A stretch of DNA of 64,000 bases from Adineta ricciae. Taxonomy: Eukaryota > Rotifera > Eurotatoria > Adinetida > Adinetidae. The stretch covers positions 1 to 64,000 of the forward strand of contig CAJNOJ010000144.1 in the NCBI GenBank assembly GCA_905250025.1. The letters run 5' to 3'. Both the position numbers and the translations under genes were made by a program. This document shows, in pieces, positions 46,057 to 57,778 of the stretch (the first letter of the stretch is position 1; each line of letters begins with the position of its first letter). The notes beneath the pieces were generated by a model. That model saw only the letters and a program-made list of their open reading frames with translations. It was not told where the DNA came from and made no database searches.

Positions 46057-46383
46057 TTATATGTAAATGATTAATCTAACGATGACAATTCCTACTAACA
46101 TAATCATATTAAACGTTGTTAATTTTGTCGCATCACATGTTGAATCGACATCACCAGCAGCACCAACAATTGGACAATTGCCAAGAAAATTTGTTGAACA
46201 TGAAACTCGATTACACGTGACATCGTTGCAAAGAAGACTTAAATCAAACGATTGATTTGTCGATCCAACGGATGTTGAAGCATCACAACCACTTGATGTA
46301 CAACATTTACAAACACATCGAGTGGTTGAAGTCAATTCAACACAAAACATTAAAAAGATACAAAATGTATAGAAAGATTTCAT
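46057..46383 (-). CDS. Small secreted or membrane-tethered Cys-rich protein, 108 aa
   Basis: Signal peptide MKSFYTFCIFLMFCVELTST, then a short Cys-rich ectodomain with 12 cysteines (RCVCKCCTSSGC, LCNDVTCNRVSC, LGNCPIVGAAG, STCDA), then a hydrophobic C-terminus (FNMIMLVGIVIVRLIIYI) that could be a GPI signal or a membrane anchor. No family recognised. No intron needed. The antisense frame (46067-46255) is a shadow. Confidence 0.6.
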   Translation of the reverse strand: MKSFYTFCIFLMFCVELTSTTRCVCKCCTSSGCDASTSVGSTNQSFDLSLLCNDVTCNRVSCSTNFLGNCPIVGAAGDVDSTCDATKLTTFNMIMLVGIVIVRLIIYI

Positions 46384-47202
46384 CGGTTTGCGATCGAAGA
46401 AAAAGTAATGAGAAAAATATGTATGTAAATGACAATTGAATAGAAATTATATATCCTCGATGGAAAGAAAGAAAAGAAAAGGAACGATTATGAGTAATAT
46501 ATGTGAAGCAATTAATGGATATAAAAGTGCGATAGAAAGTTTATTCGATAACGAGATTTGAATCGATTTCTCGTTATATATTGTGCGTCAAAAATGACAT
46601 ATGATCGAAAAAGATATTATATATCAATGAAATATATCGACGTAAATCAAATGAATCTTTTTTTATTTGTTCCACCTTACTGATTCACCGAGAAAAGCGA
46701 TATGTATTCGTAACATCAACATTGGTTATCACTAATCTCACCAAAAAATCTTCGACTACTGTCATAATAGTAACCATTATCTGTAGAATTAATAATTGGA
46801 ATATTATTGATGGTTTGCTAATCGAGAATAGGAAATATTGTAATACCTAAGGATAATACATCTTATTTTCAGTATTAGTTTACTCGAAATTTTGTTTCAA
46901 GTAAACATTTTAAACAATTTCCAATAATTACTGAGTTTCATAACATGTCAGCGGAAGATCAGGAGTATTATAAGATATGAATTCTATTCTGTTCAAATTC
47001 TATATCGTTTCTTCAAAACATCATCATCATACACAAGATGTCTCTAATTGTTTTATACTACGCATAGATACCATGGTGGTTAAATCAACTATAAAACAAT
47101 GAATTATTATAATTCTTGACTTGTATATCACACCCAGAAAACAATGAAAAATAAGATCATTAACAATACAAGGTGCATCTCTTATTTTTATTTATTTATA
47201 TT
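46384..47202. other. Intergenic, no supported gene
   Basis: AT-rich DNA between the Cys-rich gene and the GH16 gene. No domain-bearing frame. Confidence 0.5.
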
Positions 47203-48102
47203 TTACTCAGTTTTCTTTTGATACACTCGTATCCAATCAGTCACCATTAACTGTGGCCAAACAGTAGTGTTATCAGGTGGTCCAGGCCATTCGCCACCAA
47301 TTCCGATGTTAATTATCATATAGAATGGCCATTTTCCACTAAACGCCCAGACGGGATTGATAGATTCAGGCAGATTGGTCGTATTAATTCGCGAATAGAT
47401 AAATTCATTAACACCAATTGTAATTTGTTCTGGTGTCCATTCAGTCCAATACACCAGACTATGATTGTGAAGCATTGAATCATCGGGTGTTTTCCATTGT
47501 TGATGAATTTGTTTGTTAAAAACAGGTTTCATTGTATTGGATTGATTATTCCAATGAACGGTTCCATGTGCATATTGATCGGTAAGATTTACACTTACAT
47601 TATTTCCTCCTACCATTTCTAAAATATCATTTTCACCGCATGTTGGCCATTTTAATTTATATTTATCTGCATTGCCCAATAACCACCATGCTGGCCAAAT
47701 TCCTTTACCATAGGGTAATTGAATTTTTGCAGCCCATATTCCAAAAGTGAATTCCTGTAGGTTTTTACTTGCATACATACCTGATGTTAATCCTTCTTTT
47801 AATGCGACAAGAGTGAATTTACCGTCTTGAACATATGCATTGAAGATTGAATTAGTGAAATTTTGTAAACCTCCATCAATGTGCATGCCAACAATTGGAG
47901 CCCAGTTTTTTGGATTGGGTGCATAAGCAGGTTTCCCATTGATAAAAGCTTTCACTGGACCAACATTTTCGAAATCATCTTGAAAAACGAGTTCGTAATC
48001 TTGGCCAGGATTGAAAGTAAAATTTGATGGATCCCAACTAACGACAAAATAGACATTGTTAAAAATAACAATGAATAGAAAGAAAATAATGAAATGTAAC
48101 AT
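47203..48102 (-). CDS. Secreted GH16 family glucanase-like enzyme, 299 aa
   Basis: Intronless. A signal peptide (MLHFIIFFLFIVIFNNVYFV) precedes a glycoside hydrolase family 16 jelly roll: DYELVFQDDFENVG at the start, TFGIWAAKIQLPYGKGIWPA then WWLLG in the middle. The catalytic motif WPTCGENDILEM carries nucleophile Glu, assisting Asp and acid/base Glu in the E-x-D-x-x-E spacing of laminarinase-type GH16 (usual form GEIDIME; Ile to Asn here). It ends with GIGGEWPGPPDNTTVWP and MTDWIRVYQ-like sequence. Expected to hydrolyse beta-1,3 or mixed-linked glucans outside the cell, for example from algae, yeast or bacteria. The lack of introns beside intron-bearing neighbours and the fungal/bacterial look suggest acquisition by transfer, unproven. 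Single copy in the window. Confidence 0.85.
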   Translation of the reverse strand: MLHFIIFFLFIVIFNNVYFVVSWDPSNFTFNPGQDYELVFQDDFENVGPVKAFINGKPAYAPNPKNWAPIVGMHIDGGLQNFTNSIFNAYVQDGKFTLVALKEGLTSGMYASKNLQEFTFGIWAAKIQLPYGKGIWPAWWLLGNADKYKLKWPTCGENDILEMVGGNNVSVNLTDQYAHGTVHWNNQSNTMKPVFNKQIHQQWKTPDDSMLHNHSLVYWTEWTPEQITIGVNEFIYSRINTTNLPESINPVWAFSGKWPFYMIINIGIGGEWPGPPDNTTVWPQLMVTDWIRVYQKKTE

Positions 48103-49088
48103 GAGAATGATTGAAGAGACATTACTTTTCTACTGTTTTTATATGGATCAAATGGGAGTAAAGAAGAAGAAGCCATTACAAATAATAAAAGAAGCAATTA
48201 CAGTCAAGATAGAAGGAGTAGCTGTCTAATTCAACTTATAATATAAGTGCTGAATTGCTGATACACTCAAATATTCATATAGATATGGATATGAATAGAT
48301 TTAGTTATAATTATACCTTCAGATTATTATGTGATATCATCTAAATTGTGCTTTCATTCTTTTACATACCCGATAAACAAGAGGAAACGTGTATTGATAA
48401 GACTTTTTTAACGTAGATCAATGAAAGCATAATAATTATCGAATCTGTGAACAAATGTTCATGCAAAAACCATTTGCGGAAGGACAGATGTGAGTTTGCT
48501 TATCTCTAAACGCTTTTATAAAAGCGCTTTATGTTGATATATGTGTATGATGTCCATGTATCGTGTAGAAAGATCCTAAATTAGAATTCCAATTCTACCT
48601 AGAAATAAATGCGCAAACTACAGATTTTATCCGAGAGTTAGGTGTACTGAAAAATGTGTATCAGATAGAAAACATAACGAATCATAGAGAAATATTAACT
48701 TCTTTTTTTAATAATCCACAACTCCTTCGTCCAATCGATCTTATTTTTGAGCTCTAGCGAGATTTTTCTGTTATCATACATTATCATCAATTTCATCTCA
48801 ATCATACTAGTCTCTCTTGAGTTATCGTATAAACGGATGAAGAGCATTGCCTATTTCTAGTAATTCGTTCATACTTTCAGTCTGCTACTGCGGTAAGATG
48901 CTTCAAATCTGTTCTCTGCAGCGTGTTGTTGGCACTTGAACTGTGTTCGATTAAAGCCCATATTCAATTAAAATAGGAGCTGCTGTTGAATGGATTTCTG
49001 CATTTCACAGCAACTAGCACGTTGAGGATGATCCATTTAACGCCAACGACAGTAACGATGATTTGGGTGACTTTCACCCAAGCCTACT
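48103..49088. other. Intergenic upstream of the GH16 gene
   Basis: No gene recognised. The GH16 promoter should lie here. Confidence 0.45.
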
Positions 49089-49090
49089 TA

Positions 49091-49646
49091 GGGGTGTACC
49101 AAAAGTTCTGAGCCGAACTTTGAAAGTATGCTGTCAATTAAGAAGAACTATTTGAAATTGAGAAATGAGATATACCATTCTGTAGAACAAGTCAAAACGC
49201 ATCGAATGGTATATATCAAATCTGATTTTCGAAAGACTTTACTGAAACTAAAGTCATTTTACGAGTAAACGACCATGTAATGAAAAGTACTATCAGTTAT
49301 CAATCATTAAGAGTCTTGATGTCATTGAAAAGTATTTCTATACAGTTTTGTAGAGTTTTTCACGGACTACTAGTTGATATACTTGTTATCTCCAATCATT
49401 CTATTTCTCATAGAAATTCAATACTCTATTATTGTTTTTGTATGTACTAGAAATTTTTGAATATATGCTCGTCTATTAGTAAATTGACTCTAGTTCCACT
49501 AAATTCTTACGAAGATCAGATTGAATATATGTCATTCGACGCGCCTTGATTTACTCTACGCAATGGTATATTTAATTTTTCAATCGCGAATAACTCTTCT
49601 TATCCGACTCGGTCTTTTAATTGGGCTCAGAACTTGTGGTACACCC
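49091..49646. mobile_element. Tc1/mariner-type MITE, 556 bp
   Basis: Inverted ends: GGGGTGTACCAAAAGTTCTG (from 49091) matches the complement of the right end (CAGAACTTGTGGTACACCC, to 49646) with one gap and one mismatch. TA dinucleotides flank both sides (49089-49090 and 49647-49648), the usual Tc1/mariner target duplication. The interior has no coding capacity. Confidence 0.7.
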
Positions 49647-49648
49647 TA

Positions 49649-51463
49649 AGTATATCCAAAAACCGTGGTTTTCTCATGAAACGTCTCTTAAAAATAATCA
49701 TAGACCATTATATAAAATTGTACATTTTAAACTTTTCTACTAAGTTATTCTCAGTTTATATCAAAAAATGCCATTTCAGGAGCATTTCTGATCGTAACAC
49801 ACAGGATTCTTTGAATTGTTTGTCCTTAATCAATAATTGAAGATACATTAAAAAATATCATCAAAGTGAATTTATAGCGACTCTAAACGATATTAAAATC
49901 TTGCAAAAATGAAACGTTCTCAAGATGATACTTTATTTTAGTTGTCAGAATGGATATTTTTTAAATTATATTCAATAATTTCAATAATGGTATATACATA
50001 TTGAGAGTATAGAATCCCTATTTATGTAATTAGTTATTCTTTAATTTCACAACGAACTTCGAAGCAAAATTGAAGTTTTATCACGGATTGAAAAAATACA
50101 TTTTTGAAAGTAAAATCATTATAAGATAGTAGGTTTTTAAAAGAACTATTATTTTACATATGAGGAGAATAACAACACTGAATAAGAGAATAAATCTATA
50201 TATGATTTATGACTACTTGTGACTTTTCCACCTTCTTTGACAATGATTTCAATTTAAAAATGCAATTTAAAAGAAAGCTTATAGTTGCTGATTTTTACAG
50301 AAACTTCTTGTTTACTTTCATGACTTTGGAATACATATCGCTACAATTCTTGTTATTAGTATTTCAGAGAATGAAAGAAAAAAAAGAAACTTTCTTTCTC
50401 TTGTTTTCTTTTTCGTTAATTATAACGTTATTTTACTTTTCTAATTTATAAGAATATGTTTTTCTACTATAATGATAAAAATTCAAGAAGGAGGATAAAG
50501 ATCTATTATTTCATTCATTTATGAATATCGATTACAGTAAAATGAAAATAAAAATATTTTGCCATATTCTATATTTTAAAACTCATATTTATTTCGAATA
50601 TACAAAAAGTTGATGATTCAAAATTGCATTTAATTCGCAATTATCTTTTCTCAATGTCATATTATCTTCTATTGTTTACACAAACTTGTCATTACCAATT
50701 CTAAGTAAATTATACGAAGTAAAATGATGACAGATGGCAATGAAATAGAAGTTTCCAGGAATATTTGCATAAAATGTATAGAATTTAAATAAAGAAATTC
50801 GAATATATTAATTAATGGAACAATCATTTTCATTACTGAAAGATAAAGAAACAAATTGAAAGTAGATCAATAATTATCAGATCTTTTACTTTATAATTGC
50901 ACGAATATCAATACTATGATTCAAAATAATCTTAATAACATAGAATTGACGAAAACATGAAAATAAAAAGTTTAACAAGACATTGATAACTAAATTATTA
51001 TCAGCATTTAACATAGTTGTATTTGTGCATTTGACAGATATAATACTCATTTTGTAATAAGATATAATGTTTTGTATTTATTTGTTTAGTTTGAGAATTT
51101 CTTTTTGTTCAAACAATTAACAATACCAAGACATAGAACTTCACTCACATTGTTCATTAGTGAAGGAAAAGTAACCTATTTTCATAGTTGGATTGCTTCA
51201 GAATATTTAAAAACTAGTAGAATATTTTTCGCATAACATATTGTTATTTGATAGAGGATAGCATTAAGAAAAGCATGACTTCTATTGTTTCATTTCATTG
51301 ATGAAGCGAGTAAAAGACTGAATATTAAGTGAATTAGAGAGAAAGAGAGAGAGAGAGGAAAAGAAATAAATAAAAGAACTTTCATCACCAATAGATGCTT
51401 TTATTTTCATTTTAAAGTACGTACTATTCATTTACTCAGACAATTTAAAGTGTGACCAAAACT
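49649..51463. other. Intergenic, very AT-rich
   Basis: Short frames only (for example 49634-49840 and 50209-50451), without domains. A GA-rich microsatellite lies at about 51336-51358. Confidence 0.5.
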
Positions 51464-52359
51464 ATGATTTGGACAAGAATATTTGCATTTTTTTCGGCAG
51501 TTATTTTTGATCTAGTCTTTACACAAAATACCAATTCAATTTTGATGAATATTATGAATGGATGGCAATTTCAATGTGCTACAACAACTTGTTTACCATA
51601 TGCTACGGTTACTATATACAGTATTTTTCAGTGTCAAAGTAGTTGTTTACGACAAAGTCAATGCATGGCTATTACTTTTCGTCAATCGATTTCTAAATGT
51701 CAATTGTTTACTAATGATATAGAGCAAAACAGCAGTTTGGAAACAGCTGTAAATACGGTTACCGTGAGAGTTATTCCTGGCACACGAATACCATCTGGTA
51801 AACATCGATTCAATATAATATAAAATACATGAGCTAGAAAATTTTTTCATGAGCCTCGATTTTTAATTTGTGAAGATCTCAAACAATCCTATATGCATTC
51901 ATGTGTACCTTTGTTGCGTTCTCAGAACTTAAAACATAATAATGAAAATGAATGATTCTGCTAAGGCCAGGCATGAATTGAGATAAGGATGAGATTGCGA
52001 GCAAAGAAAATATATTGACTTGCTCCCCCTATGGACATCATCCTCCCAAGATTCAAATATTTCTAATATTCTTGACTAGGAGTTAAGCATATCTCAAATA
52101 AATTGAATGAATAAGTTTGAGACATACTTCGTCATTTAGTTTCTCTCGTTTAATTAATTTATTTTTCACAAAACAGAATCCATCACCACATCAACTTCAA
52201 CAACAACAACAACATCATCATCATCATCGACCTCAGCAACAAAATCAACGTCATCATCGACCTCAACAACAACATCGTCATCGTCATCATCGACCTCAAC
52301 AACAACAACAACAACGTCATCAACGTCATCATCGACCTCAGTAACAACACTAACTACCG
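51464..52359 (+). CDS. PAN/Apple-like domain protein with Ser/Thr-rich stalk, 3' end unresolved
   Basis: Exon 1 (51464-51797) starts at the ATG of MIWTRIFAFFSAVIFDLVFT, a signal peptide; an upstream in-frame GTG at 51452 is not a good start. An Apple/PAN-like module follows: GWQFQCATTTCLPYATV, SIFQCQSSCLRQSQCMAITF, SKCQLF, with six cysteines in the usual order. Exon 2 (52177-52359) joins in phase 1 after a long (379-bp) intron and encodes about 60 residues almost entirely Ser and Thr (TSTSTTTTTSSSSSTSATKS...), a mucin-like stalk built on CAA/TCA triplets. A donor (GTATGT) at 52360 predicts at least one further exon. The FG-GAP exon at 56450 has the right phase but is 4.1 kb away. Confidence 0.6.
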
Positions 52360-55300
52360 GTATGTAACTGAATAAATTAAGTGTTGTTTGCTACACATCG
52401 CAAAGAATATCAAAGCACTTTATACAAAAAGTAGTTATTTAACAGCTAATGAGAAGAAATTAGTTCGCCGTTTTTGCAATGAATTCGATGTTAAAGATCA
52501 AATTTTCAGAAAAGCTCCGAAATACATTAATCAAAAATCTTATCAGACACGCAACTTTCTTTAAGGTGCTTAGAAGAAAAACGTTTAAACTTGTTGATCA
52601 TTTATAGCCTCGAATTCATCACGTTGAACAGACTATTCATAGACATAAAAACTTCCAAAGACAGTTAGTATTCATCAGTTCTTTTCTTTGTAGTTATAGA
52701 TATTCTTCTCACATATTTACACTACACTGCTCTATGCATTCGAAAATGAACTGATCAGATATTAGAAAAATGAATCTAATTTAGTAATATTTTTAATCAT
52801 CATCGAAATGTCATCTCAGTTTTTAAGGCTAAAGCTAACTTGAAAATAATAATCATTATAAACGTTCGACGTTAAAAATCGTTCCAGCTTTAAAAAAAAA
52901 ACCTATTGATTAGACTTTTATTTCTAATTTTTTTCCCATACAATTCTATATATATATATATAAAGTTGTTGAGTTCGAATTCTTATTTCTTCGCAAATAC
53001 ACAATCATCCTCACATTTGAAATTTTGACATTGATCATGATTAGAAGTAAAATAATAAAAATTCTTGCCAAAATAAATTTCAGACTAACGATCGCTAGTT
53101 GCTTTTAGATTGTCTATTCATTTGCATCTGTAGCTATCTTTTCAAAAGTAGGATCGTGTTCTTAGTTCAAACAGTGTTTCTTTTCTAAAATATTGATTTG
53201 AGAACATCATTTTATATTCAATTGATGATTTCGTCAGATTATCTTTCCTTTAAAAACTGAATATCTCATGTTTTAAGAATATTATGATTATCAACAATAG
53301 TATTTCTCGTAAATGAAATATGTATGGTTCCAGAAAAGAAAAGTCATGATCACTTATTTCGTAGATATTTGCAGATATGTATAAGAATCAACAAAGGAAG
53401 ATGATACAAAGTGAGAAGTAATTAATCACTTTTAATGATTTTTACCTCTTTATTTAATAAAACCAGTATGTATAGTACCGCCTAGTAATCGAAATCACCA
53501 GTTAGACTTGAGAAAAACTGTCAAAAGGCTTTTCTTTTACCTATTTTGATATATTTTTGTATTATTTTTCTCTCTTTTCTCCGTATAATGTATGGATATA
53601 ACTTGTCTGTAAGTATTGGGGAGTACAAGTTAAATACCAGTAATGCAACTAAACGTCGCTAAGCCTTTCATCAAAAGAAACATTCATTCAACAATATTTA
53701 ACAAATCCATCAAGGTCCCGCAAATAGTCTTTTCTTTGTTCGAATTGTCTTATATTTATTTCGAAAAGCATATAGATAAACTCGAATCAATAGTACTGAC
53801 AACGGGACATCAGTACAGAACTGTAAAAATATGTAATAATACATTCAAGAAAATGAGTGATTATACTTAAGATAAATAATCATTACAATCACAAATAAGA
53901 GGTCACTTTTTTTCTCTTAAGAAATAAAGATACGTTTTCTAGGTCGGAAAAACCAACTAGTTGTCACGCACAGATGGAGAAAGCTTTGTGACGAGAAAAA
54001 TTAATAAAATATTATCAAAAAATAGAAAGTATAATACGAACAAGTTATAAAAATGCGCAAGTACTGACGTTCTTTGTTTGCGATGGATTTGAATTGTATT
54101 TCTCGTTTACAATACATCAAGAAAGACAATTTACATGTGAACTACGAGAAAAATCCTTCTTGAATGTTATATCACTTCATTTTGTACCAAATAGGTAAAA
54201 ATGATTGTAGAAAAGTTTCCTTTGGTGACTGAAACTAATGTATGCGCGCTGCACAACTATGTTAGCATTGCTTATATAGTAGGAAAAGAATCGATTCTTC
54301 ACCACGAAACGTCGACTTTATAACCATTAAAGCGTTCTCCTTTGAAACGCTAAAAAAAACATGAAATTTTGTAACAGATAGTATTTAGAACTTTTTTCTT
54401 CTTGTGCAATTATGTTTGTCAAAAAGTAAGCTGTTATTTAAAAAGTTTATGAAAATCTGAATAATTTGTGCGCTAAAGTACTTATTTACATATGGCTTCA
54501 TACGGACTATGCGGAAACCGAAATTTCATCATGCTTGTAATGATTAAATGTGGCTAATTTGCGGAAATATTTATATTTCCGATCGATAAATAATACAGAA
54601 GGATTTTGTTCATTTTTATGTAATATCAAAGAAAAATGTTTTTACTTACATCTGTGTTAAGGTATATCATCGGACAATCATTTATACTCTAGAGATTTCT
54701 AAATATCATTATTAGACCATTTAGGAACGAGTGTTATACTGAGATGAATTATTTCACACATATTCGAAAAGCAGCATGACTATATGACTATACTTGTTCT
54801 AAACAAAATGAACCACTATCCGGTCATTCGTCGATCTATTTCTTATCGACTATTTACGGCTAGTTGCTGGTTCGTTTAATCAAAGTGTACAGGCAATAGT
54901 CGTCGAAATCGTAATCTACAGTACTAATCAGCTTTTTATTTACACAAGTTGCAAAAGCTCAGCAGAGATCAGTATTTGTCGGCTCCGATTACCCTTTGAT
55001 CATTGTTTATAAAATATGTTTTCTTTTATTAAAAATGCTCGTTTGTCTTCAAAGATATAACGCAGATTTTTTTGCAGAAAAACTTATCTCAAATTCGAGT
55101 TCCTTGGTTTCGATTACTTCTTAGTTAAGCTTTATACCATACCCACAGTCAGTACACAATAATTGAAGAAGGTAACGAAAGAACTTACGAACAGATATCA
55201 GCTCAATGCATTCCCTTCGTTGGAGTGAAAGGAAGAAAGAAAGTTTAACTAACGTATATTCTCCGTAGTTATTTAGCTTTGTTTTTAAAAAGAAAATCAA

Positions 55301-56449
55301 TACATAAATTTGATCAGTTATAAGTCTATTATTATTTGTCCTGTATTAATTATAATGTGATATTAACCGTTAGTTAACTTCGAACAACTAAGAAAGTGAT
55401 AAAAACAGTCGTTATCTATTTCAAAAATATCTCTGTGAATGTATGCGTCCGTAATTTTCTTTCAACTCTTTTTCTTCAATAGATGTTAACATATTATCTT
55501 ATTTGGAAGTAAACTTAGAAAGTACAGTCTAAATATTTCTTTTCAACACTCCTTTTCCCATACTCTCAACCTGTTCTCTGATTAAAATTTCAGTGTTGTA
55601 GTCTTCAGATTTCATTTTCCATAGCAATGGAGGAAAATTCACTTGAATCACTGATAATAATGGTCTTTCTCAATCACATCATGGTGTCAAACACTCTTTT
55701 AAAGCGTTGGTTTCAATATTATAAAGCTTTGTTTTTAGTATACACTAATTTTCAATAGGTTTATAAGTCGCAATCTACTAGATCGTATAACCAGAGAATT
55801 AAATAAAAACTGAATCGTCAACAATTGAGCAAGCACTACATTCTTCCGTTTAAAAAACGTCGGCGCATGTTTTCTTCTGGGATTATATCACTCACAAATG
55901 GATTTCGAGTCTGCCAAGACTTTTAAGCGATCCTACATAGCTCCTCGAAATGTAACGTTTCCCCTCGAACTGATGAACAAACAGTCGACTAATTTTGAGA
56001 AGCTATATCCTTGATTCCCTGGAAATCACGCATCCTTTAAGCTAGTTTCATCAATCATCACAGTTATCATGGATTCAGATCTTTAGTCGAAATCGATTCA
56101 TTGCACAATCTAGTCATACATTGTGAAAGACTTTTCTCCATGAATCCCAGCTAAGAAGTTAAACGCGTTCGCCATTGCAGAATATATTTGACTATAACTC
56201 CTTTCCCGAAACGAAGCAACCTCCTTACAAAAACCCCTGTCACTTCACATGATTTCAAAATGAGGGCAACTACGTCCCACGGCATTTTGTTGTTTATCAA
56301 CATACGTACCGAATCATGACACTGAAAGCTCGAGATTAACAACTACACCTAGAAAGTACACCAAAAACCATTATTTTCCAAAGTTCTTCCGCGAATTTCA
56401 CATTAACATTAACTCCCATTATATTTGTGCACTTTTCAACTTTTCGCAG
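52360..56449. other. 4.1 kb without a supported gene; possible long intron
   Basis: AT-rich; frames such as 53643-53870 and 56151-56342 carry no domain. Either intergenic DNA or an intron linking the PAN exons to the FG-GAP exon. A short (TA)n run is at about 52950-52961. Confidence 0.4.
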
Positions 56450-57108
56450 CATACACCAGCACCTACTTCGTTGCGCTCACTTTTCCAACCGGCAATGGCA
56501 CACGATCAGTTACGATCGTTGACGTTAACAATGACACCAAACCAGATATAATTACGGCAAATTATGATGAGAAGACCGTTAGTGTTCTTCTCAATGCAGG
56601 TAATGGCATATTTTCTAATCAAACTACCTATGCAACTGCCGCTGCCCCAACTGCAGTCGCCGTCGCTGATATTAATAACGATGGAAAACCTGATATAGTT
56701 ACGGCGAATCCTGCTGAAAGCACAGCTACTGTTCTTCTCAATGCAGGTAATGGCATATTTTCTTCACAAACTGCCTATGTAACTGGCTCGTATCCATACT
56801 CAGTTGCTGTCGTTGATGTTAACAGCGATGCAAAACCTGATATAATTACCGCAAATTATAATGCAAACACAGTTAGTGTTCTTCTCAATACAGGTACCGG
56901 TACATTTTCTCCTCAAACTTCATACGCAACTGGTCAGTATCCATCCTCAGTTGCTGTTGCTGACGTCAACAACGACGCAAAACCTGATATAGTTACAGCA
57001 AATAGTGGTCCCAGTACAGTTAGTGTTCTTCTCAATACAGGTACCGGTACATTTTCTCCTCAAACTTCTTATGCAACTGACACTAACCCCGTATCAGTTG
57101 CGATCGCC
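56450..57108 (+). CDS. FG-GAP/VCBS repeat protein fragment, plus strand, cut at 57109
   Basis: An exon starts at a CTTTTCGCAG acceptor (56449) and encodes four and a half FG-GAP repeats: FPTGNGTRSVTIVDVNNDTK, VAVADINNDGKPDIVTANPA, VAVVDVNSDAKPDIITANYN, VAVADVNNDAKPDIVTANSG. D-x-N-x-D loops and near-identical LLNTGTGTFSPQTSYAT segments repeat in tandem. The repeats are closer to each other, more Ala/Lys-rich and apparently higher in GC than those of 36272-38979, so this is a separate gene and looks bacterial in style. It stops at 'n' 57109, where it is joined to minus-strand FG-GAP sequence of another gene. Upstream exons are unresolved, possibly the PAN gene. Confidence 0.65.
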
Positions 57109-57109
57109 N

Positions 57110-57778
57110 ACGGCAATATCAAGTAGATAATCGCCATTGAAATCAACGATAGTCACCATACATGGGGTAGACAACATCCCAGTGGAATAAGTGGCTGGCT
57201 TTGCGAAACTGCCGTTACCGTGACCAAAAACTATATCAATATTATCTGTCGCGTGATTCGCTACAACAATATCCATCCAAGTGTCGTTGTTGAAATCTCC
57301 AGCAGTAACTGACTGTGGACGATAATTGTATTCGATTGGCAAAACCCTCGTTGAAGCAAATCGCATTGCACATTTAGCAGCTGAAAATCGCAAGAACAAT
57401 AACGAGAGTAATTATAACTTCATTGAACTGAAAAATGCAAAAAATATAAGGACATACCAGTCGGTTTTTGTATAGTAAAACAAACTATCAACACACTCAT
57501 GGGTATCACTATACTCAAACACACAATAGATATAAACAAACGAAGCGTGCAGAAAGTCAGTATGAATCGGAAGCAAAATTTTCTAAAACAATAGAATAAA
57601 TGTTATATGAAACGTGTCAAATAAACAATGCAGACATTTTTTCAGGAGTTGTGAGGGGTCTTGTTGTCTTTGCCGAATGAGGAATAAATTTCACACAAAC
57701 ATTTGTATCAAAAGCCATTTTCGTATTCATATTTCCATTAACAATATCAGAAGTTTTTACCACAATTGGCCGATTCAT
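57110..57778 (-). pseudogene. FG-GAP membrane protein, N-terminal fragment, copy D (cut at ambiguous base)
   Basis: Exons 57778-57636, 57582-57458 and 57380-57110 match the 5' part of the gene at 36272-39379: cytoplasmic tail (one codon shorter), membrane helix, and one and a half FG-GAP repeats. The first donor reads GTCTGC, weaker than copy C's GTGTGC. The fragment ends in a repeat at 'n' 57109, so the break is an assembly one. Confidence 0.7.

Noticed and set aside
52117..52344. A Gln/His-rich protein (QQQHHHHHRPQ...) at the triplet array
   Set aside because: It is another frame of the Ser/Thr-rich exon, which has proper splice sites and joins the PAN exon in phase.
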